From Streptococcus respiraculi (GTDB lineage: Bacteria; Bacillota; Bacilli; Lactobacillales; Streptococcaceae): a DNA stretch of 64,000 nt. Under the pieces are notes generated by a model, which saw only the letters and a program-made list of their open reading frames with translations, was not told the origin of the DNA and searched no databases. The stretch is from the NCBI RefSeq assembly GCF_003595525.1, contig NZ_CP022680.1, forward strand, positions 584,001-648,000, in the 5' to 3' direction. The position numbers were made by a program, and so were the translations under genes. Below are positions 19,895 through 28,242 of this stretch, piece after piece; within the stretch, counting starts at the first letter, position 1, and each line of letters opens with the position of its first letter.

Positions 19895-20467
19895 ATGGAA
19901 AATCAGTTTGAATATCTAATGGCGCATGATACGATTGCTACAGCAAAAGCATTACTGGGGATGGAGCTGTATTTGGGAGACCAGTTCATTGGCAGAATTG
20001 TCGAAACCGAGGCCTATGTAGGGACAAAAGATAGTGCCTCTCATAGCGCAGGAGGCAGACGGACTAGAAAGAATGAGTCTATGTATCTGGAGGCGGGGCA
20101 TTGGTATGTCTACCAAGTTCATGGGCATAATATGCTAAATTTGGTGACAAAAGAAAGAGATGTGCCAGAGGCAGTCCTGATTCGAGCTTTGGAAATCAGT
20201 GGAGTTGAGCCAAGTGCAAACGGCCCAGGAAAATTAACTCGTCTCGCCAATATCACCAAAATCTTTGATGGTCAGTCCATCGATCAAAGCGATTTGTATC
20301 TCAAAGCGGGTGCAACACCTGTGCACATTGAGCAGCGCGCTCGAATCGGGGTAACATGCACAGATAAGTGGAGAGAAGCACCGCTTTGCTTTTATGTTCG
20401 AGGCAATCGACATGTTTCGAAAGTGAAGAAAACGGGCCTATTGGTGGACAGTGACACGTGGCTATAG
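19895..20467 (+). CDS. mpg: 3-methyladenine DNA glycosylase (AAG/Mpg family)
   Basis: A 190-aa alkyladenine glycosylase. GRIVETEAYVGTKDSASHSAGG holds the catalytic glutamate and its surroundings; WYVYQVHGHNMLNLV and NGPGKLTRL complete the active site. It excises alkylated and deaminated purines. It follows the HhH-GPD gene by 3 bp, so two glycosylases are made from one message. Confidence 0.9.
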   Translation: MENQFEYLMAHDTIATAKALLGMELYLGDQFIGRIVETEAYVGTKDSASHSAGGRRTRKNESMYLEAGHWYVYQVHGHNMLNLVTKERDVPEAVLIRALEISGVEPSANGPGKLTRLANITKIFDGQSIDQSDLYLKAGATPVHIEQRARIGVTCTDKWREAPLCFYVRGNRHVSKVKKTGLLVDSDTWL

Positions 20468-20552
20468 GAAGAAGCAAACGAAAAAATGAACTCTTGAGCG
20501 AGAAGGCAGAATAGGGTAGAAGAAAAGCGCGCAGTTGAAACTGGGCGCTTCA

Positions 20553-20728
20553 GATTGAAGAAAAAGTCCATTTTGGGCAATTTTCTTCAATCTTTTTTCT
20601 TTTACTTGAGAAATAAAAAACTTTGAATAATACCGCTATATCAGCATTTCTAAGAGTTTCTGTTATATGGTAGTCAACCTCAAAAATAAAAATCTTTCTA
20701 TTCCTAATAGGGTTGTCTACGTTCTGAA
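20553..20728. repeat. Dispersed hairpin element, copy C1 (uninterrupted form)
   Basis: It opens with a nested palindrome, GATTGAAGAAAAA...TTTTCTTCAATC with inner GTCC/GGGC arms, followed by T7. This end probably terminates mpg. It continues through ACTTGAGAAATAAAAAAC to GTCTACGTTCTGAA. The site TTCTTTTACTTGAG is intact here but carries an insertion in copies C2 and C3. It occupies most of the gap 20468-20838. Confidence 0.7.
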
Positions 20729-20736
20729 CCGATAAT

Positions 20737-20780
20737 TTGAAAATCTCCTATGAAATGTTTATCATTTCTAGGAGATTTCC
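20737..20780 (+). promoter_or_regulatory. Putative toxin promoter overlapping a long palindrome
   Basis: TTGAAA (20737-20742), 17 nt, TATCAT (20760-20765). The same bases form an inverted repeat, AAATCTCCTATGAAATG and CATTTCTAGGAGATTT around TTTAT, which could be an operator or a hairpin at the 5' end of the message. Confidence 0.45.
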
Positions 20781-20838
20781 TATTTTCTTGCGGATTTTTT
20801 AACGACCTTTGTATCTTGATGAAAACAGGAGCTGAATT

Positions 20839-20943
20839 TTGACAGCTTTTGAAGTTGTACAAACGATTCTAGGTTTTGGTAGTTTTACCATTGCTCTGAT
20901 TGGTTTGTGCTATAAAATCTTCAAAAATGATGTAAAAAAATAA
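20839..20943 (+). CDS. Small holin-like toxin of a type I toxin-antitoxin pair
   Basis: A 34-aa peptide starting at TTG with AGGAG 8 nt upstream. It reads MTAFEVVQTILGFGSF, then a hydrophobic helix and a basic end (KIFKNDVKK). This matches the firmicute putative holin-like toxin family (Hol_Tox: FE-x(4)-GSF, one helix, lysine tail). The stop lies inside a terminator shared with a convergent antisense RNA. Toxicity is inferred from family and arrangement. Confidence 0.78.
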   Translation: MTAFEVVQTILGFGSFTIALIGLCYKIFKNDVKK

Positions 20944-21083
20944 TCCGTCCCTTTACTTTGACGAGTAGGACGGATTAAATCTGTAATACGAGTCACCGTC
21001 TTAAACGGTTCTACATTGGGAGTTGAATTGCAGTTCAGCTCCCTTTTCTAATACTATTGTAGCATTTTTAGAAAATAATGCAA
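20935..21083 (-). ncRNA. Putative antisense antitoxin RNA and its promoter
   Basis: Minus-strand promoter TTGCAT (21078-21083), 16 nt, TACAAT (21056-21061), with a start near 21049. The predicted RNA of about 110 nt has a 5' stem GGGAGCTGAA/TTCAACTCCC (21018-21043), an AACCGTTTAAGACGGT stem, and ends in the terminator shared with the toxin gene. The overlap with the toxin message is limited to its last codons and 3' end. Confidence 0.65.
20942..20976. terminator. Shared bidirectional terminator of toxin and antisense RNA
   Basis: AATCCGTCC and GGACGGATT form a 9-bp perfect stem around 17 nt. On the minus strand it is followed by ATTTTTTT, the exit of the antisense RNA. It gives the two transcripts a complementary 3' end, the usual contact point in tail-to-tail type I systems. 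Confidence 0.8.
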
Positions 21084-21275
21084 GTAAAGAACGAATAGTA
21101 TATAAAAACCACTCACAAGAGTGGTTTAATCGTTATCCATTTCAATATTTTTATCTAAAAATGTAGAGAAAAATGTAGTGATTCGATTGATTTTTATTGC
21201 AATGTAGTGAAATTCAGAATTTCAAGAATCGCTTTAAATCAAGGTTTCTACTGTCTATTGACGTGTAGTGAATCC
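21084..21275. other. Gap downstream of rpmG with WWTCACTAC repeats
   Basis: Holds a small hairpin (ACCACTC/GAGTGGT, 21110-21127) and, on the minus strand, three copies of a WWTCACTAC motif at about 21170, 21210 and 21270. No ORF longer than about 30 codons. It could be scar sequence from an element that once entered at rpmG, but no integrase remains. Confidence 0.35.
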
Positions 21276-21425
21276 CTATTTTACCTCAGTGAAAATCACG
21301 TGTTTACGCAATTTTGGTGAGTATTTTTTCAATTGAAGACGGTCTGGAGTGTTACGTTTGTTTTTAGAAGTAAGGTACAAGCGTTCACCAGATTCTTTGT
21401 GTTCAAGTGTAATGTTTACGCGCAT
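21276..21425 (-). CDS. rpmG: 50S ribosomal protein L33, zinc-free form
   Basis: 49 aa, complete: starts [17 protein letters not shown] and ends KHVIFTEVK. None of the four zinc-binding cysteines are present, so this is the C-minus paralogue that can replace the zinc form under zinc limitation. It follows rpmF by 15 bp on the same strand with its own GGGAG site. Its 3' end is a documented integration site for streptococcal ICEs. Confidence 0.95.
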   Translation of the reverse strand: MRVNITLEHKESGERLYLTSKNKRNTPDRLQLKKYSPKLRKHVIFTEVK

Positions 21426-21440
21426 GGTATCTCCCTTCTA

Positions 21441-21623
21441 TTATTCAGCTGCAGCAGCTTTAGCGATTTTACGTCCTTTGTAGTATCCTTTCAAAGATAC
21501 ACGGTGAGAACGTGAGTAATCTCCAGTAGTTTCGTCAAATTTAACAGATGGAGCTGTCAATTTGTAGTGTGTACGACGTTTGTTTTTCTTCGCTTTTGAT
21601 GTGCGACGTGCAGGTACTGCCAT
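21441..21623 (-). CDS. rpmF: 50S ribosomal protein L32
   Basis: 60 aa, starting [17 protein letters not shown], the standard L32 N-terminus. The middle zinc-binding cysteines are absent ([16 protein letters not shown]), as in other streptococci. GGAGG precedes the start. It forms a two-gene operon with rpmG, divergent from hisS after one intervening gene, a typical streptococcal order. Confidence 0.96.
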   Translation of the reverse strand: MAVPARRTSKAKKNKRRTHYKLTAPSVKFDETTGDYSRSHRVSLKGYYKGRKIAKAAAAE

Positions 21624-21702
21624 TTCTTTTTTCCTCCGTTGTAATGGACGAGCGAGGCTCGTTTTAGTTTCATAGTCCGTCTATTTTCACTTATTACGTC
21701 GT

Positions 21703-21749
21703 GAATGCATCTTGCCTAATTCCAGTTATGCCTGTGATGCATTGCCTAG
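21703..21749. repeat. Small covarying stem-loop, copy 1
   Basis: GAATGCATC, a 22-nt loop with TTGCCTAA and CAGTTATGC, then GATGCATTGCCTAG. A second copy at 51623-51670 has GCG/CGC in place of GCAT/ATGC in the stem, with the loop conserved. Lies in the rpmF leader, in the reverse direction to the gene. Confidence 0.6.
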
Positions 21750-21799
21750 TACTAAATGAAAATAGAAAGACTATCCTATTCATCTGGCTTTTGCCAACT

Positions 21800-21828
21800 G
21801 TATTAGAATATCACATTTTTTTTGTAAA
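21800..21828 (-). promoter_or_regulatory. rpmF-rpmG promoter
   Basis: Minus strand TTTACA (21823-21828), 17 nt, TAATAC (21800-21805). It would give a leader of about 170 nt before rpmF that contains the stem-loop at 21703-21749. Confidence 0.5.
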
Positions 21829-21878
21829 GTAAAGTTACTTGACAGATTTTTTTCAAAAAAATCGTTTACATGTCTCTA

Positions 21879-22409
21879 TCAGGTGACAATTGAATCCAGT
21901 AGCGGTTCCATGGTATCACCGTCAGGCGACAATCTCTGGTCTTCGTAGCGACAATGAGGCTGGGCTAGAATTGTTTTTCTGGAAGCGATGTTCCAAGTTG
22001 CGCAAGTCACTAAAACCTCTGACAATCCTAAATTCCGGCAAAAATCTAGCGCTTGTGCTAGTTGAACTTTTGCAAGGCCTTTTCCTTGTTCGCTCGGTAC
22101 AATAGAGTAGCCGATATGGCCAGCTATATTCATTAGAAAATCCTGCTCGATATGATGGCGGATATTGACAATCCCAATGATTTTATCTTCATTTTCACGT
22201 TTGAAAATCAAGGTTGTCGAGGGTGCGCGGTTAGGCTTAGGCTGTTTTTCTTGTTGCTTGATGTGGATGAGCCAAGTAGCGAGGTCAGGCATTTCTTCCA
22301 AGCGAGAGCCACCATTGAGATGTTGATGTTGTTCTGTAAATTCTTGTTTGAAGGTCTCGATAAAGGGCAGATCTTTTTCCGTGGGCTTGCTGAGATAGTA
22401 GGTGTCCAT
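21879..22409 (-). CDS. GNAT acetyltransferase with altered C-terminus
   Basis: A 176-aa GNAT N-acetyltransferase (COG3981-like). The acetyl-CoA site is IVPSEQGKGLAKVQLAQAL and ATWNIASRKTIL follows. Family members end in a RYWI motif; here the frame reads METPLLD-type residues instead, and the +1 frame from 21897 on would give ERYWIQL. One extra C in GGAACCGCTAC explains this. The usual NGG after ILA is also replaced by QPHC. It may be a recent pseudogene or a tolerated C-terminal change. Substrate unknown. Confidence 0.7.
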   Translation of the reverse strand: MDTYYLSKPTEKDLPFIETFKQEFTEQHQHLNGGSRLEEMPDLATWLIHIKQQEKQPKPNRAPSTTLIFKRENEDKIIGIVNIRHHIEQDFLMNIAGHIGYSIVPSEQGKGLAKVQLAQALDFCRNLGLSEVLVTCATWNIASRKTILAQPHCRYEDQRLSPDGDTMEPLLDSIVT

Positions 22410-22551
22410 GCTAGTCCCCTTTCTGGTAAATATTATTCTTTAGTATAGCAAGTTCGGGAGCCCTTGTCTAGGAACTCTGAAGTCTGTCTTTTCTTGTCCT
22501 CTGAAATGTGATAAAATAGGGGGAATGATACTCTGAAAAGGATAGAAACGC

Positions 22552-23835
22552 ATGAAATTACAAAAACCTAAAGGAACCCAAGATATTTTACCGAAAGAGT
22601 CTGCCAAGTGGCAGTATGTGGAAGAGTTTGCCCGCAAGACCTTTGGCAAGTACAACTACCAAGAAATTCGCACGCCGATTTTTGAGCATTATGAGGTGAT
22701 TAGTCGCTCGGTTGGGGATACAACGGACATCGTCAGCAAGGAAATGTATGATTTTTATGACAAGGGTGATCGCCACATCACGCTTCGTCCAGAAGGGACA
22801 GCTCCTGTCGTTCGCTCTTATGTAGAAAATAAACTCTTTGCGCCTGAGGTGCAAAAGCCTGTTAAACTCTACTATATGGGCTCGATGTTCCGCTATGAGC
22901 GTCCGCAGGCAGGGCGTTTGCGTGAGTTTCATCAGATTGGGGTGGAGTGCTTCGGTTCTAGCAATCCTGCGACAGATGTAGAAACGATTGCCATGGCGGC
23001 ACAATTTTTCAAGGAAATTGGCATTCAAAATATTACGCTACACTTGAATACCTTGGGAAGTAGTGCAAGCCGTACCGCTTATCGTCAGGCTTTGATTGAT
23101 TATTTAACACCGCTGAAAGAGACCCTATCAAAAGATAGTCAACGCCGCTTGGAAGAAAATCCGCTCCGAGTTCTTGATAGCAAGGAAAAAGAGGACAAGA
23201 TGGCTGTAGAAAATGCTCCGTCTATTCTGGATTACTTGGACGAGGAAAGTCAAGCTCATTTTGATCAGGTTCGTGGGATGTTAGAGGCCTTAAGTATTGA
23301 CTATGTGATTGATACCAATATGGTGCGTGGTCTGGATTACTATAACCATACGATTTTCGAGTTTATCACAGAGGTGTCAGGAAGTGAGTTGACTATCTGT
23401 GCTGGAGGTCGTTATGACGGCTTGGTCGAGTATTTTGGCGGACCAGCAACGCCAGGTTTCGGCTTTGGTATGGGCATTGAGCGTCTGCTCTTGGTGCTTG
23501 AAAAGCAAGGGGTAGATCTTCCAGTAGCAGAAGAACTGGATGTCTATGTTGCTGTTTTGGGGCAAGAAGTAAATAGCAAGGCCTTAGAAATTGTACAGGC
23601 TCTTCGCAATCAAGGTTTTAAGGTGGAGCGCGATTACCTAGGACGTAAGATCAAAGCCCAGTTCAAGTCCGCTGACCAGCTAAAGGCACGGGTATTACTC
23701 ACTCTGGGTGAAAGCGAAGTGGAACAAGGTCAAGTAACTGTGAAAAATAATCAAACACGGGAAGAAGTGACCGTGTTATTAGAAGATGTACAATTGAATT
23801 TCAAGAGTATTTTCGAGAAAATGAGTCATCAATAA
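22552..23835 (+). CDS. hisS: Histidyl-tRNA synthetase
   Basis: 427 aa, normal length. Class II motif 2 is [20 protein letters not shown]; the histidine-specific motif is [12 protein letters not shown]; motif 3 ends [12 protein letters not shown]. The C-terminal anticodon-binding domain starts about residue 325. AAAAGGAT precedes ATG 22552. It is followed by a terminator rather than aspS. Confidence 0.97.
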   Translation: MKLQKPKGTQDILPKESAKWQYVEEFARKTFGKYNYQEIRTPIFEHYEVISRSVGDTTDIVSKEMYDFYDKGDRHITLRPEGTAPVVRSYVENKLFAPEVQKPVKLYYMGSMFRYERPQAGRLREFHQIGVECFGSSNPATDVETIAMAAQFFKEIGIQNITLHLNTLGSSASRTAYRQALIDYLTPLKETLSKDSQRRLEENPLRVLDSKEKEDKMAVENAPSILDYLDEESQAHFDQVRGMLEALSIDYVIDTNMVRGLDYYNHTIFEFITEVSGSELTICAGGRYDGLVEYFGGPATPGFGFGMGIERLLLVLEKQGVDLPVAEELDVYVAVLGQEVNSKALEIVQALRNQGFKVERDYLGRKIKAQFKSADQLKARVLLTLGESEVEQGQVTVKNNQTREEVTVLLEDVQLNFKSIFEKMSHQ

Positions 23836-23842
23836 TGAAAAA

Positions 23843-23877
23843 CAAGGGGAATCTTACAGGATTTTCCTTATTTTTTT
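23843..23877 (+). terminator. hisS terminator
   Basis: AAGGGGAATC, TTACA loop, GGATTTTCCTT (with G-T pairs), then ATTTTTTTC. Confidence 0.7.
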
Positions 23878-23896
23878 CTTGTGAAATAAAAAAAGT

Positions 23897-24052
23897 TTGA
23901 GAAAAAAATCACAAACAAAGCCAAGAAAGTGCTATTTATCGGGGTATTTGAGAAAAAATCACAATATTTTAAAATTAATTTGTGAAATACTTAACAAACT
24001 ATTTACAAAACTCTCGAAAAGGTGTAGAATATATTTGTGAAAAAGTTAACAA
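23897..24052. promoter_or_regulatory. Cluster of Rex-type operators at the adhE promoter
   Basis: Two good matches to the Rex consensus TTGTGA-N6-TCACAA: TTGTGAAATACTTAACAA (23980-23997) and TTGTGAAAAAGTTAACAA (24035-24052). Two further sites have TTGAGA instead of TTGTGA with a perfect TCACAA (23897-23914, and 23948-23964 with a 5-nt gap). The two good sites bracket the promoter. Rex senses the NADH/NAD ratio and represses fermentation genes such as adhE. Confidence 0.78.
24002..24030 (+). promoter_or_regulatory. adhE promoter
   Basis: TTTACA (24002-24007), 17 nt, TAGAAT (24025-24030). One Rex-type site ends 4 nt upstream of it and another starts 4 nt downstream. Confidence 0.7.
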
Positions 24053-24091
24053 ATAAAAAGTTGACAGAAAACAATATTGGAGGAACCATAG

Positions 24092-26740
24092 ATGGCTGAG
24101 AAAAAAGTATCACCAGAGGAAAAATTAGCAGAAGCTCGTGCACACGTTGATGGGCTTGTTCAAAAGGGATTGGTTGCCCTTGAAGAGTTTCGTCAATTGA
24201 ATCAAGAGCAGGTGGACTACATTGTAGCAAAAGCATCCGTTGCAGCTCTTGATCAACATGGTGTCTTGGCTCAACACGCTCAAGAAGAAACAGGACGTGG
24301 GGTCTTTGAAGATAAGGCAACTAAAAACTTGTTTGCTTGTGAGCACGTTGTAAACAATATGCGTGGTGTAAAAACAGTAGGTGTCATTGAAGATGATGAA
24401 GTAACAGGATTGACTTTGATTGCAGAGCCAGTCGGCGTTATCTGTGGTGTAACACCAACAACCAATCCTACATCAACAGCTATCTTTAAATCATTGATTG
24501 CTCTTAAAACGCGTAATCCAATTATTTTTGCCTTCCACCCATCTGCCCAAGAATCATCTGCTCACGCAGCGCGTATCGTCTATGAAGCAGCGGTGGCAGC
24601 AGGGGCTCCTGAAAACTGTATTCAATGGATTACAAAACCATCAATGGAAGCAACTTCTGAGTTGATGAAACATGACGGTATTGCAACAATCCTTGCAACA
24701 GGTGGTAATGCCATGGTGCGTGCAGCTTACTCATGTGGAAAACCAGCTCTTGGGGTAGGTGCGGGGAACGTACCAGCCTATGTTGAAAAATCAGCAAACA
24801 TTCGCCAAGCAGCGCACGACATCGTGATGTCTAAATCATTTGACAATGGTATGGTCTGTGCATCTGAGCAAGCAGTGATTATCGATAAAGAAATCTACGA
24901 TGACTTTGTAAAAGAGTTCAAGTCTTACCATGTTTACTTTGTTAATAAGAAAGAAAAAGCCCTTCTTGAAGAATTCTGCTTTGGTGCAAAAGCTAACAGC
25001 AAAAACTGTGGCGAAGCAAAATTGAATGCAGATATCGTCGGAAAACCAGCAGCATGGATTGCTGAGCAAGCAGGTTTTAAAGTGCCAGAAGGAACCAATA
25101 TTCTTGCAGCAGAAGTTGCAGAAGTAGGACCAAATGAGCCATTGACACGTGAAAAATTATCACCAGTCATCGCTGTCTTGAAATCAGAATCTCGTGAAGA
25201 TGGTATCGAAAAAGCGAGCCAAATGGTTGAATTCAACGGTCTTGGTCACTCAGCGGCAATCCATACAGAAGACGAAGACTTGGCAAAAGAATTCGGAACA
25301 CGCGTGAAAGCAATCCGTGTTATTTGGAACTCTCCATCTACTTTCGGTGGTATCGGTGATGTTTACAATGCCTTCCTCCCATCATTGACACTCGGTTGTG
25401 GTTCTTATGGTCGTAACTCAATCAGTGATAACGTAAGTGCGTTGAACTTATTGAACATTAAGAAAGTGGGAAGACGGAGAAATAATATGCAATGGTTTAA
25501 AGTTCCATCAAAAATTTACTTTGAACGCGATTCAATCCAATACCTCCAAAAAATGGCAGGCGTTGAACGTGTCATGATTGTGGCAGATGAATTGATTGTC
25601 AAACTTGGCTTTGTGCAACGGGTTATCGAGCAATTGCAATTGCGTACTAATAAAGTAATGTACACTGTGTTCTCAGATATTGAACCAGATCCAGACATTA
25701 CAACTGTTGAACGTGGTGCAGAAGCGATGAAATCATTCGCGCCAGATACAATCATTGCCATCGGTGGTGGTTCTGTAATGGACGCTGCGAAAATCATGTG
25801 GCTCTTCTATGAACAACCAGAAGTGGACTTCCGTGACTTGGTACAAAAATTCATGGATATCCGTAAACGTGCTTTCCGCTTCCCAGAATTGGGACAAAAA
25901 GCCAAATACGTCGGTATTCCAACAACCTCTGGTACAGGTTCAGAAGTAACACCATTTGCTGTTATCTCTGATAAGAAGAACAACCGCAAATACCCACTTG
26001 CTGACTACTCATTGACCCCAACTATTGCGATTGTAGACCCAGCTCTTGTCTTGACCGTTCCAGGCTTTGTAGCAGCAGATACTGGTATGGACGTCTTGAC
26101 CCACGCGACTGAAGCCTATGTATCTCAAATGGCCAATGACTATACAGACGGTATTGCGCTTCAAGCGATTAAACTTGTCTTTGAAAACCTTGAAAATTCT
26201 GTTAAAAACGCAGACTTTGTTTCTCGTGAGAAAATGCATAACGCTTCTACAATGGCAGGTATGGCCTTTGCGAATGCCTTCCTAGGAATTTCTCACTCAA
26301 TTGCCCACAAATTAGGTGGACGTTTCCACACAGTGCACGGTCGTACCAATGCCATCTTACTTCCATACGTTATCCGTTATAACGGTACACGTCCGGCTAA
26401 AGCAGCGACATGGCCTAAATACAACTATTACCGTGCAGATGAGCGCTACCAAGAAATTGCTCGCATGCTAGGCTTGCCAGCTTCAACTCCAGAAGAAGCT
26501 GTAGAATCATACGCAAAAGCCGTTTATGACCTCGGTGAACGCGTTGGAATCAAGATGAACTTGAAAGAGCAGGGCGTTGATGAAAAAGAATTGAAGAAAT
26601 ACTCACGCGAGTTGGCACTTCTTGCCTACGAGGACCAATGTACTCCTGCAAATCCACGCCTCCCAATGGTGGATCATATGCAAGAAATCATTGAAGATGC
26701 TTACTATGGCTACAAAGAACGCCCAGGTCGTATCAAATAA
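24092..26740 (+). CDS. adhE: Bifunctional acetaldehyde-CoA/alcohol dehydrogenase
   Basis: Reduces acetyl-CoA to acetaldehyde and then ethanol, consuming two NADH; it forms spirosomes in the cytoplasm. 882 aa. N-terminal aldehyde dehydrogenase domain (1-445) with GNMVCASEQ-type catalytic cysteine in DNGMVCASEQ; C-terminal iron-dependent alcohol dehydrogenase (about 465-870) with IPTTSGTGSEVTPF and the ISHSIAHKLGG metal site. GGAGGAA precedes the start. Single-gene unit under Rex-type sites, followed by a terminator. Confidence 0.97.
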   Translation: MAEKKVSPEEKLAEARAHVDGLVQKGLVALEEFRQLNQEQVDYIVAKASVAALDQHGVLAQHAQEETGRGVFEDKATKNLFACEHVVNNMRGVKTVGVIEDDEVTGLTLIAEPVGVICGVTPTTNPTSTAIFKSLIALKTRNPIIFAFHPSAQESSAHAARIVYEAAVAAGAPENCIQWITKPSMEATSELMKHDGIATILATGGNAMVRAAYSCGKPALGVGAGNVPAYVEKSANIRQAAHDIVMSKSFDNGMVCASEQAVIIDKEIYDDFVKEFKSYHVYFVNKKEKALLEEFCFGAKANSKNCGEAKLNADIVGKPAAWIAEQAGFKVPEGTNILAAEVAEVGPNEPLTREKLSPVIAVLKSESREDGIEKASQMVEFNGLGHSAAIHTEDEDLAKEFGTRVKAIRVIWNSPSTFGGIGDVYNAFLPSLTLGCGSYGRNSISDNVSALNLLNIKKVGRRRNNMQWFKVPSKIYFERDSIQYLQKMAGVERVMIVADELIVKLGFVQRVIEQLQLRTNKVMYTVFSDIEPDPDITTVERGAEAMKSFAPDTIIAIGGGSVMDAAKIMWLFYEQPEVDFRDLVQKFMDIRKRAFRFPELGQKAKYVGIPTTSGTGSEVTPFAVISDKKNNRKYPLADYSLTPTIAIVDPALVLTVPGFVAADTGMDVLTHATEAYVSQMANDYTDGIALQAIKLVFENLENSVKNADFVSREKMHNASTMAGMAFANAFLGISHSIAHKLGGRFHTVHGRTNAILLPYVIRYNGTRPAKAATWPKYNYYRADERYQEIARMLGLPASTPEEAVESYAKAVYDLGERVGIKMNLKEQGVDEKELKKYSRELALLAYEDQCTPANPRLPMVDHMQEIIEDAYYGYKERPGRIK

Positions 26741-26770
26741 TTGAAATTGTTCCCCAATAAAACTAAGGAA

Positions 26771-26836
26771 AGAAGCTGACTCGATCAGCTTCTTTCAGAT
26801 TGAAGAAAAGTCCATTTTGGACAATTTTCTTCAATC
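26771..26836 (+). terminator. adhE terminator plus nested hairpin of copy C2
   Basis: AAGAAGCTGA/TCAGCTTCTT (26771-26795) is followed directly by GATTGAAGAAAA...TTTTCTTCAATC with inner GTCC/GGAC arms (26798-26836) and T7. Two terminators in series. Confidence 0.75.
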
Positions 26837-27066
26837 TTTTTTTCTTTTATACTCAATTAAAATCAAAGCTAGCACTTTGGGATACTTTCTTAAAGAGTAG
26901 ATCTTTATAAGGTACAATAGCTATTTTTGATTTTCATTGACTATTACTTGAGATAAAAAAACTCTTAATAATACCGCTACATTAGCATTGCTAAGAGTTT
27001 CGGTTATATGATAGTCAATCTCGAAAATAAAATTTTTTCTATTCCTAGTAGAGTTGCCTACGTTCC
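26798..27066. repeat. Dispersed hairpin element, copy C2 with a nested insertion
   Basis: Same flanks as copy C1 (start GATTGAAG, end CTACGTTC). It is interrupted at 26849-26944 by 96 bp whose ends, ATACTCAATTAAAATCAA and the complement of ATAGTCAATGAAAATCAA, match at 16 of 18 positions. Flanking TA is duplicated relative to C1. It fills most of the gene-free stretch 26741-27229. Confidence 0.72.
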
Positions 27067-27116
27067 ATAAGAAACTACTTTCAGAATAGATACTAATTTA
27101 GTGAAAAAATGTGTTT

Positions 27117-27133
27117 TTAAAAGCGTTTTCGAA
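27117..27133. promoter_or_regulatory. Candidate cre (CcpA) site before the sialic-acid cluster
   Basis: TTAAAAGCGTTTTCGAA resembles the cre consensus WTGNAARCGNWWWCAW. It lies about 30 bp upstream of the promoter, which fits carbon control of a host-sugar cluster. Binding is inferred. Confidence 0.5.
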
Positions 27134-27159
27134 ATTACTTTCTTTTTACTTGATAAATA

Positions 27160-27187
27160 TTGAAAATATTTAAAGAAATGGTATACT
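27160..27187 (+). promoter_or_regulatory. Promoter of the sialic-acid cluster
   Basis: TTGAAA (27160-27165), 16 nt, TATACT (27182-27187), 43 bp before the deacetylase gene. Confidence 0.6.
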
Positions 27188-27229
27188 AAATGTAAAGGCT
27201 TACATAAAATGTAGAAAGGGATTAGATAG

Positions 27230-28222
27230 ATGAGAGATCCCCTATTAATGGAAGAAATGCAGACCTACCGAGGTCGCGATGAGATGCCAGCAGATTTCGA
27301 TGAGTTTTGGAATCAAGCTATCGCAGACTTGCCACTTCCTGTAGACTATCGCTTGGTTGAAAAAGACTTTGGTCTTCCGAGTGTGGATTGCTATGAAATC
27401 CAGTTTGACGCAACGAATGGTGGAAAAATCTATGCCCGTATGGTCTTACCAAAAGAGCTAGACAAGGTACCCGTGATTTTCCATTTCCATGGCTATATGG
27501 GACGTGGTTTTGATTGGCCAGATATGTTGGCCTATACGACAGCAGGATATGGTATGGTGTCTATGGATGTGCGTGGTCAATCTGGTTATTCGCTAGACGG
27601 CCCGAGAAATGCTAGAGGCAATACCGTAAAAGGTCAGATTATTCGTGGTGTCGTAGACGGACCAGAACATCTCTTTTACAAGGATGTCTATCTGGATATT
27701 TATAGTCTAGTGGAATTAGTTGCAGGTTTTGAGCGTGTGGATGAGACACGTCTCTCAAGCTACGGCGGCTCACAAGGTGGTGCTTTGGCACTTGTTGCAG
27801 CTGCTCTGAATCCACAGATTACCAATACAGTTGCGATTTATCCTTTCCTATGCGATTTCAGACGGGTTCTTGAGATTGGTAATACCAGCGAAGCTTACGA
27901 TGAGCTTTTCCGTTACTTCAAGTTCCATGACCCATTCCATGAGACAGAAGAAGAGGTATTTGCGACCTTGGCTTATATTGATGTGAAAAATCTTGCCCAC
28001 CGTATCAAGGGTTCGGTCAAGATGATTACAGGGCTTGATGACGATGTCTGCTACCCAATCACACAATTTGCTATGTACAACCGCTTGGAGTGTGAGAAAG
28101 AATATCACCTCATGCCAGAATACGCCCATGAAGGCATGTTTGTCTACGCCAATAACAAGGTATTCAACTGGCTATGTGGTACGAAGTTTGACAGTAAGTC
28201 ACTATTTACGGAGTTTAAATAA
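27230..28222 (+). CDS. Acetyl esterase, cephalosporin-C deacetylase/AXE1 family
   Basis: A 330-aa cytoplasmic alpha/beta hydrolase of the AXE1 family. SYGGSQGGAL holds the nucleophilic serine (about 180), GLDDDVC the aspartate and EYAHEGM the histidine. The leading position in a nan cluster suggests that it removes O-acetyl groups from sialic acids so that the lyase can act; this is inferred from context and from the same arrangement in pneumococcus. It starts the operon; nanE follows after 57 bp. Confidence 0.82.
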   Translation: MRDPLLMEEMQTYRGRDEMPADFDEFWNQAIADLPLPVDYRLVEKDFGLPSVDCYEIQFDATNGGKIYARMVLPKELDKVPVIFHFHGYMGRGFDWPDMLAYTTAGYGMVSMDVRGQSGYSLDGPRNARGNTVKGQIIRGVVDGPEHLFYKDVYLDIYSLVELVAGFERVDETRLSSYGGSQGGALALVAAALNPQITNTVAIYPFLCDFRRVLEIGNTSEAYDELFRYFKFHDPFHETEEEVFATLAYIDVKNLAHRIKGSVKMITGLDDDVCYPITQFAMYNRLECEKEYHLMPEYAHEGMFVYANNKVFNWLCGTKFDSKSLFTEFK

Positions 28223-28242
28223 ACAGCGTCTTTTATCAAAAA

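Noticed and set aside
24092..26740. Two separate dehydrogenase genes
   Set aside because: One continuous frame links both domains without a stop, as in known AdhE fusions.
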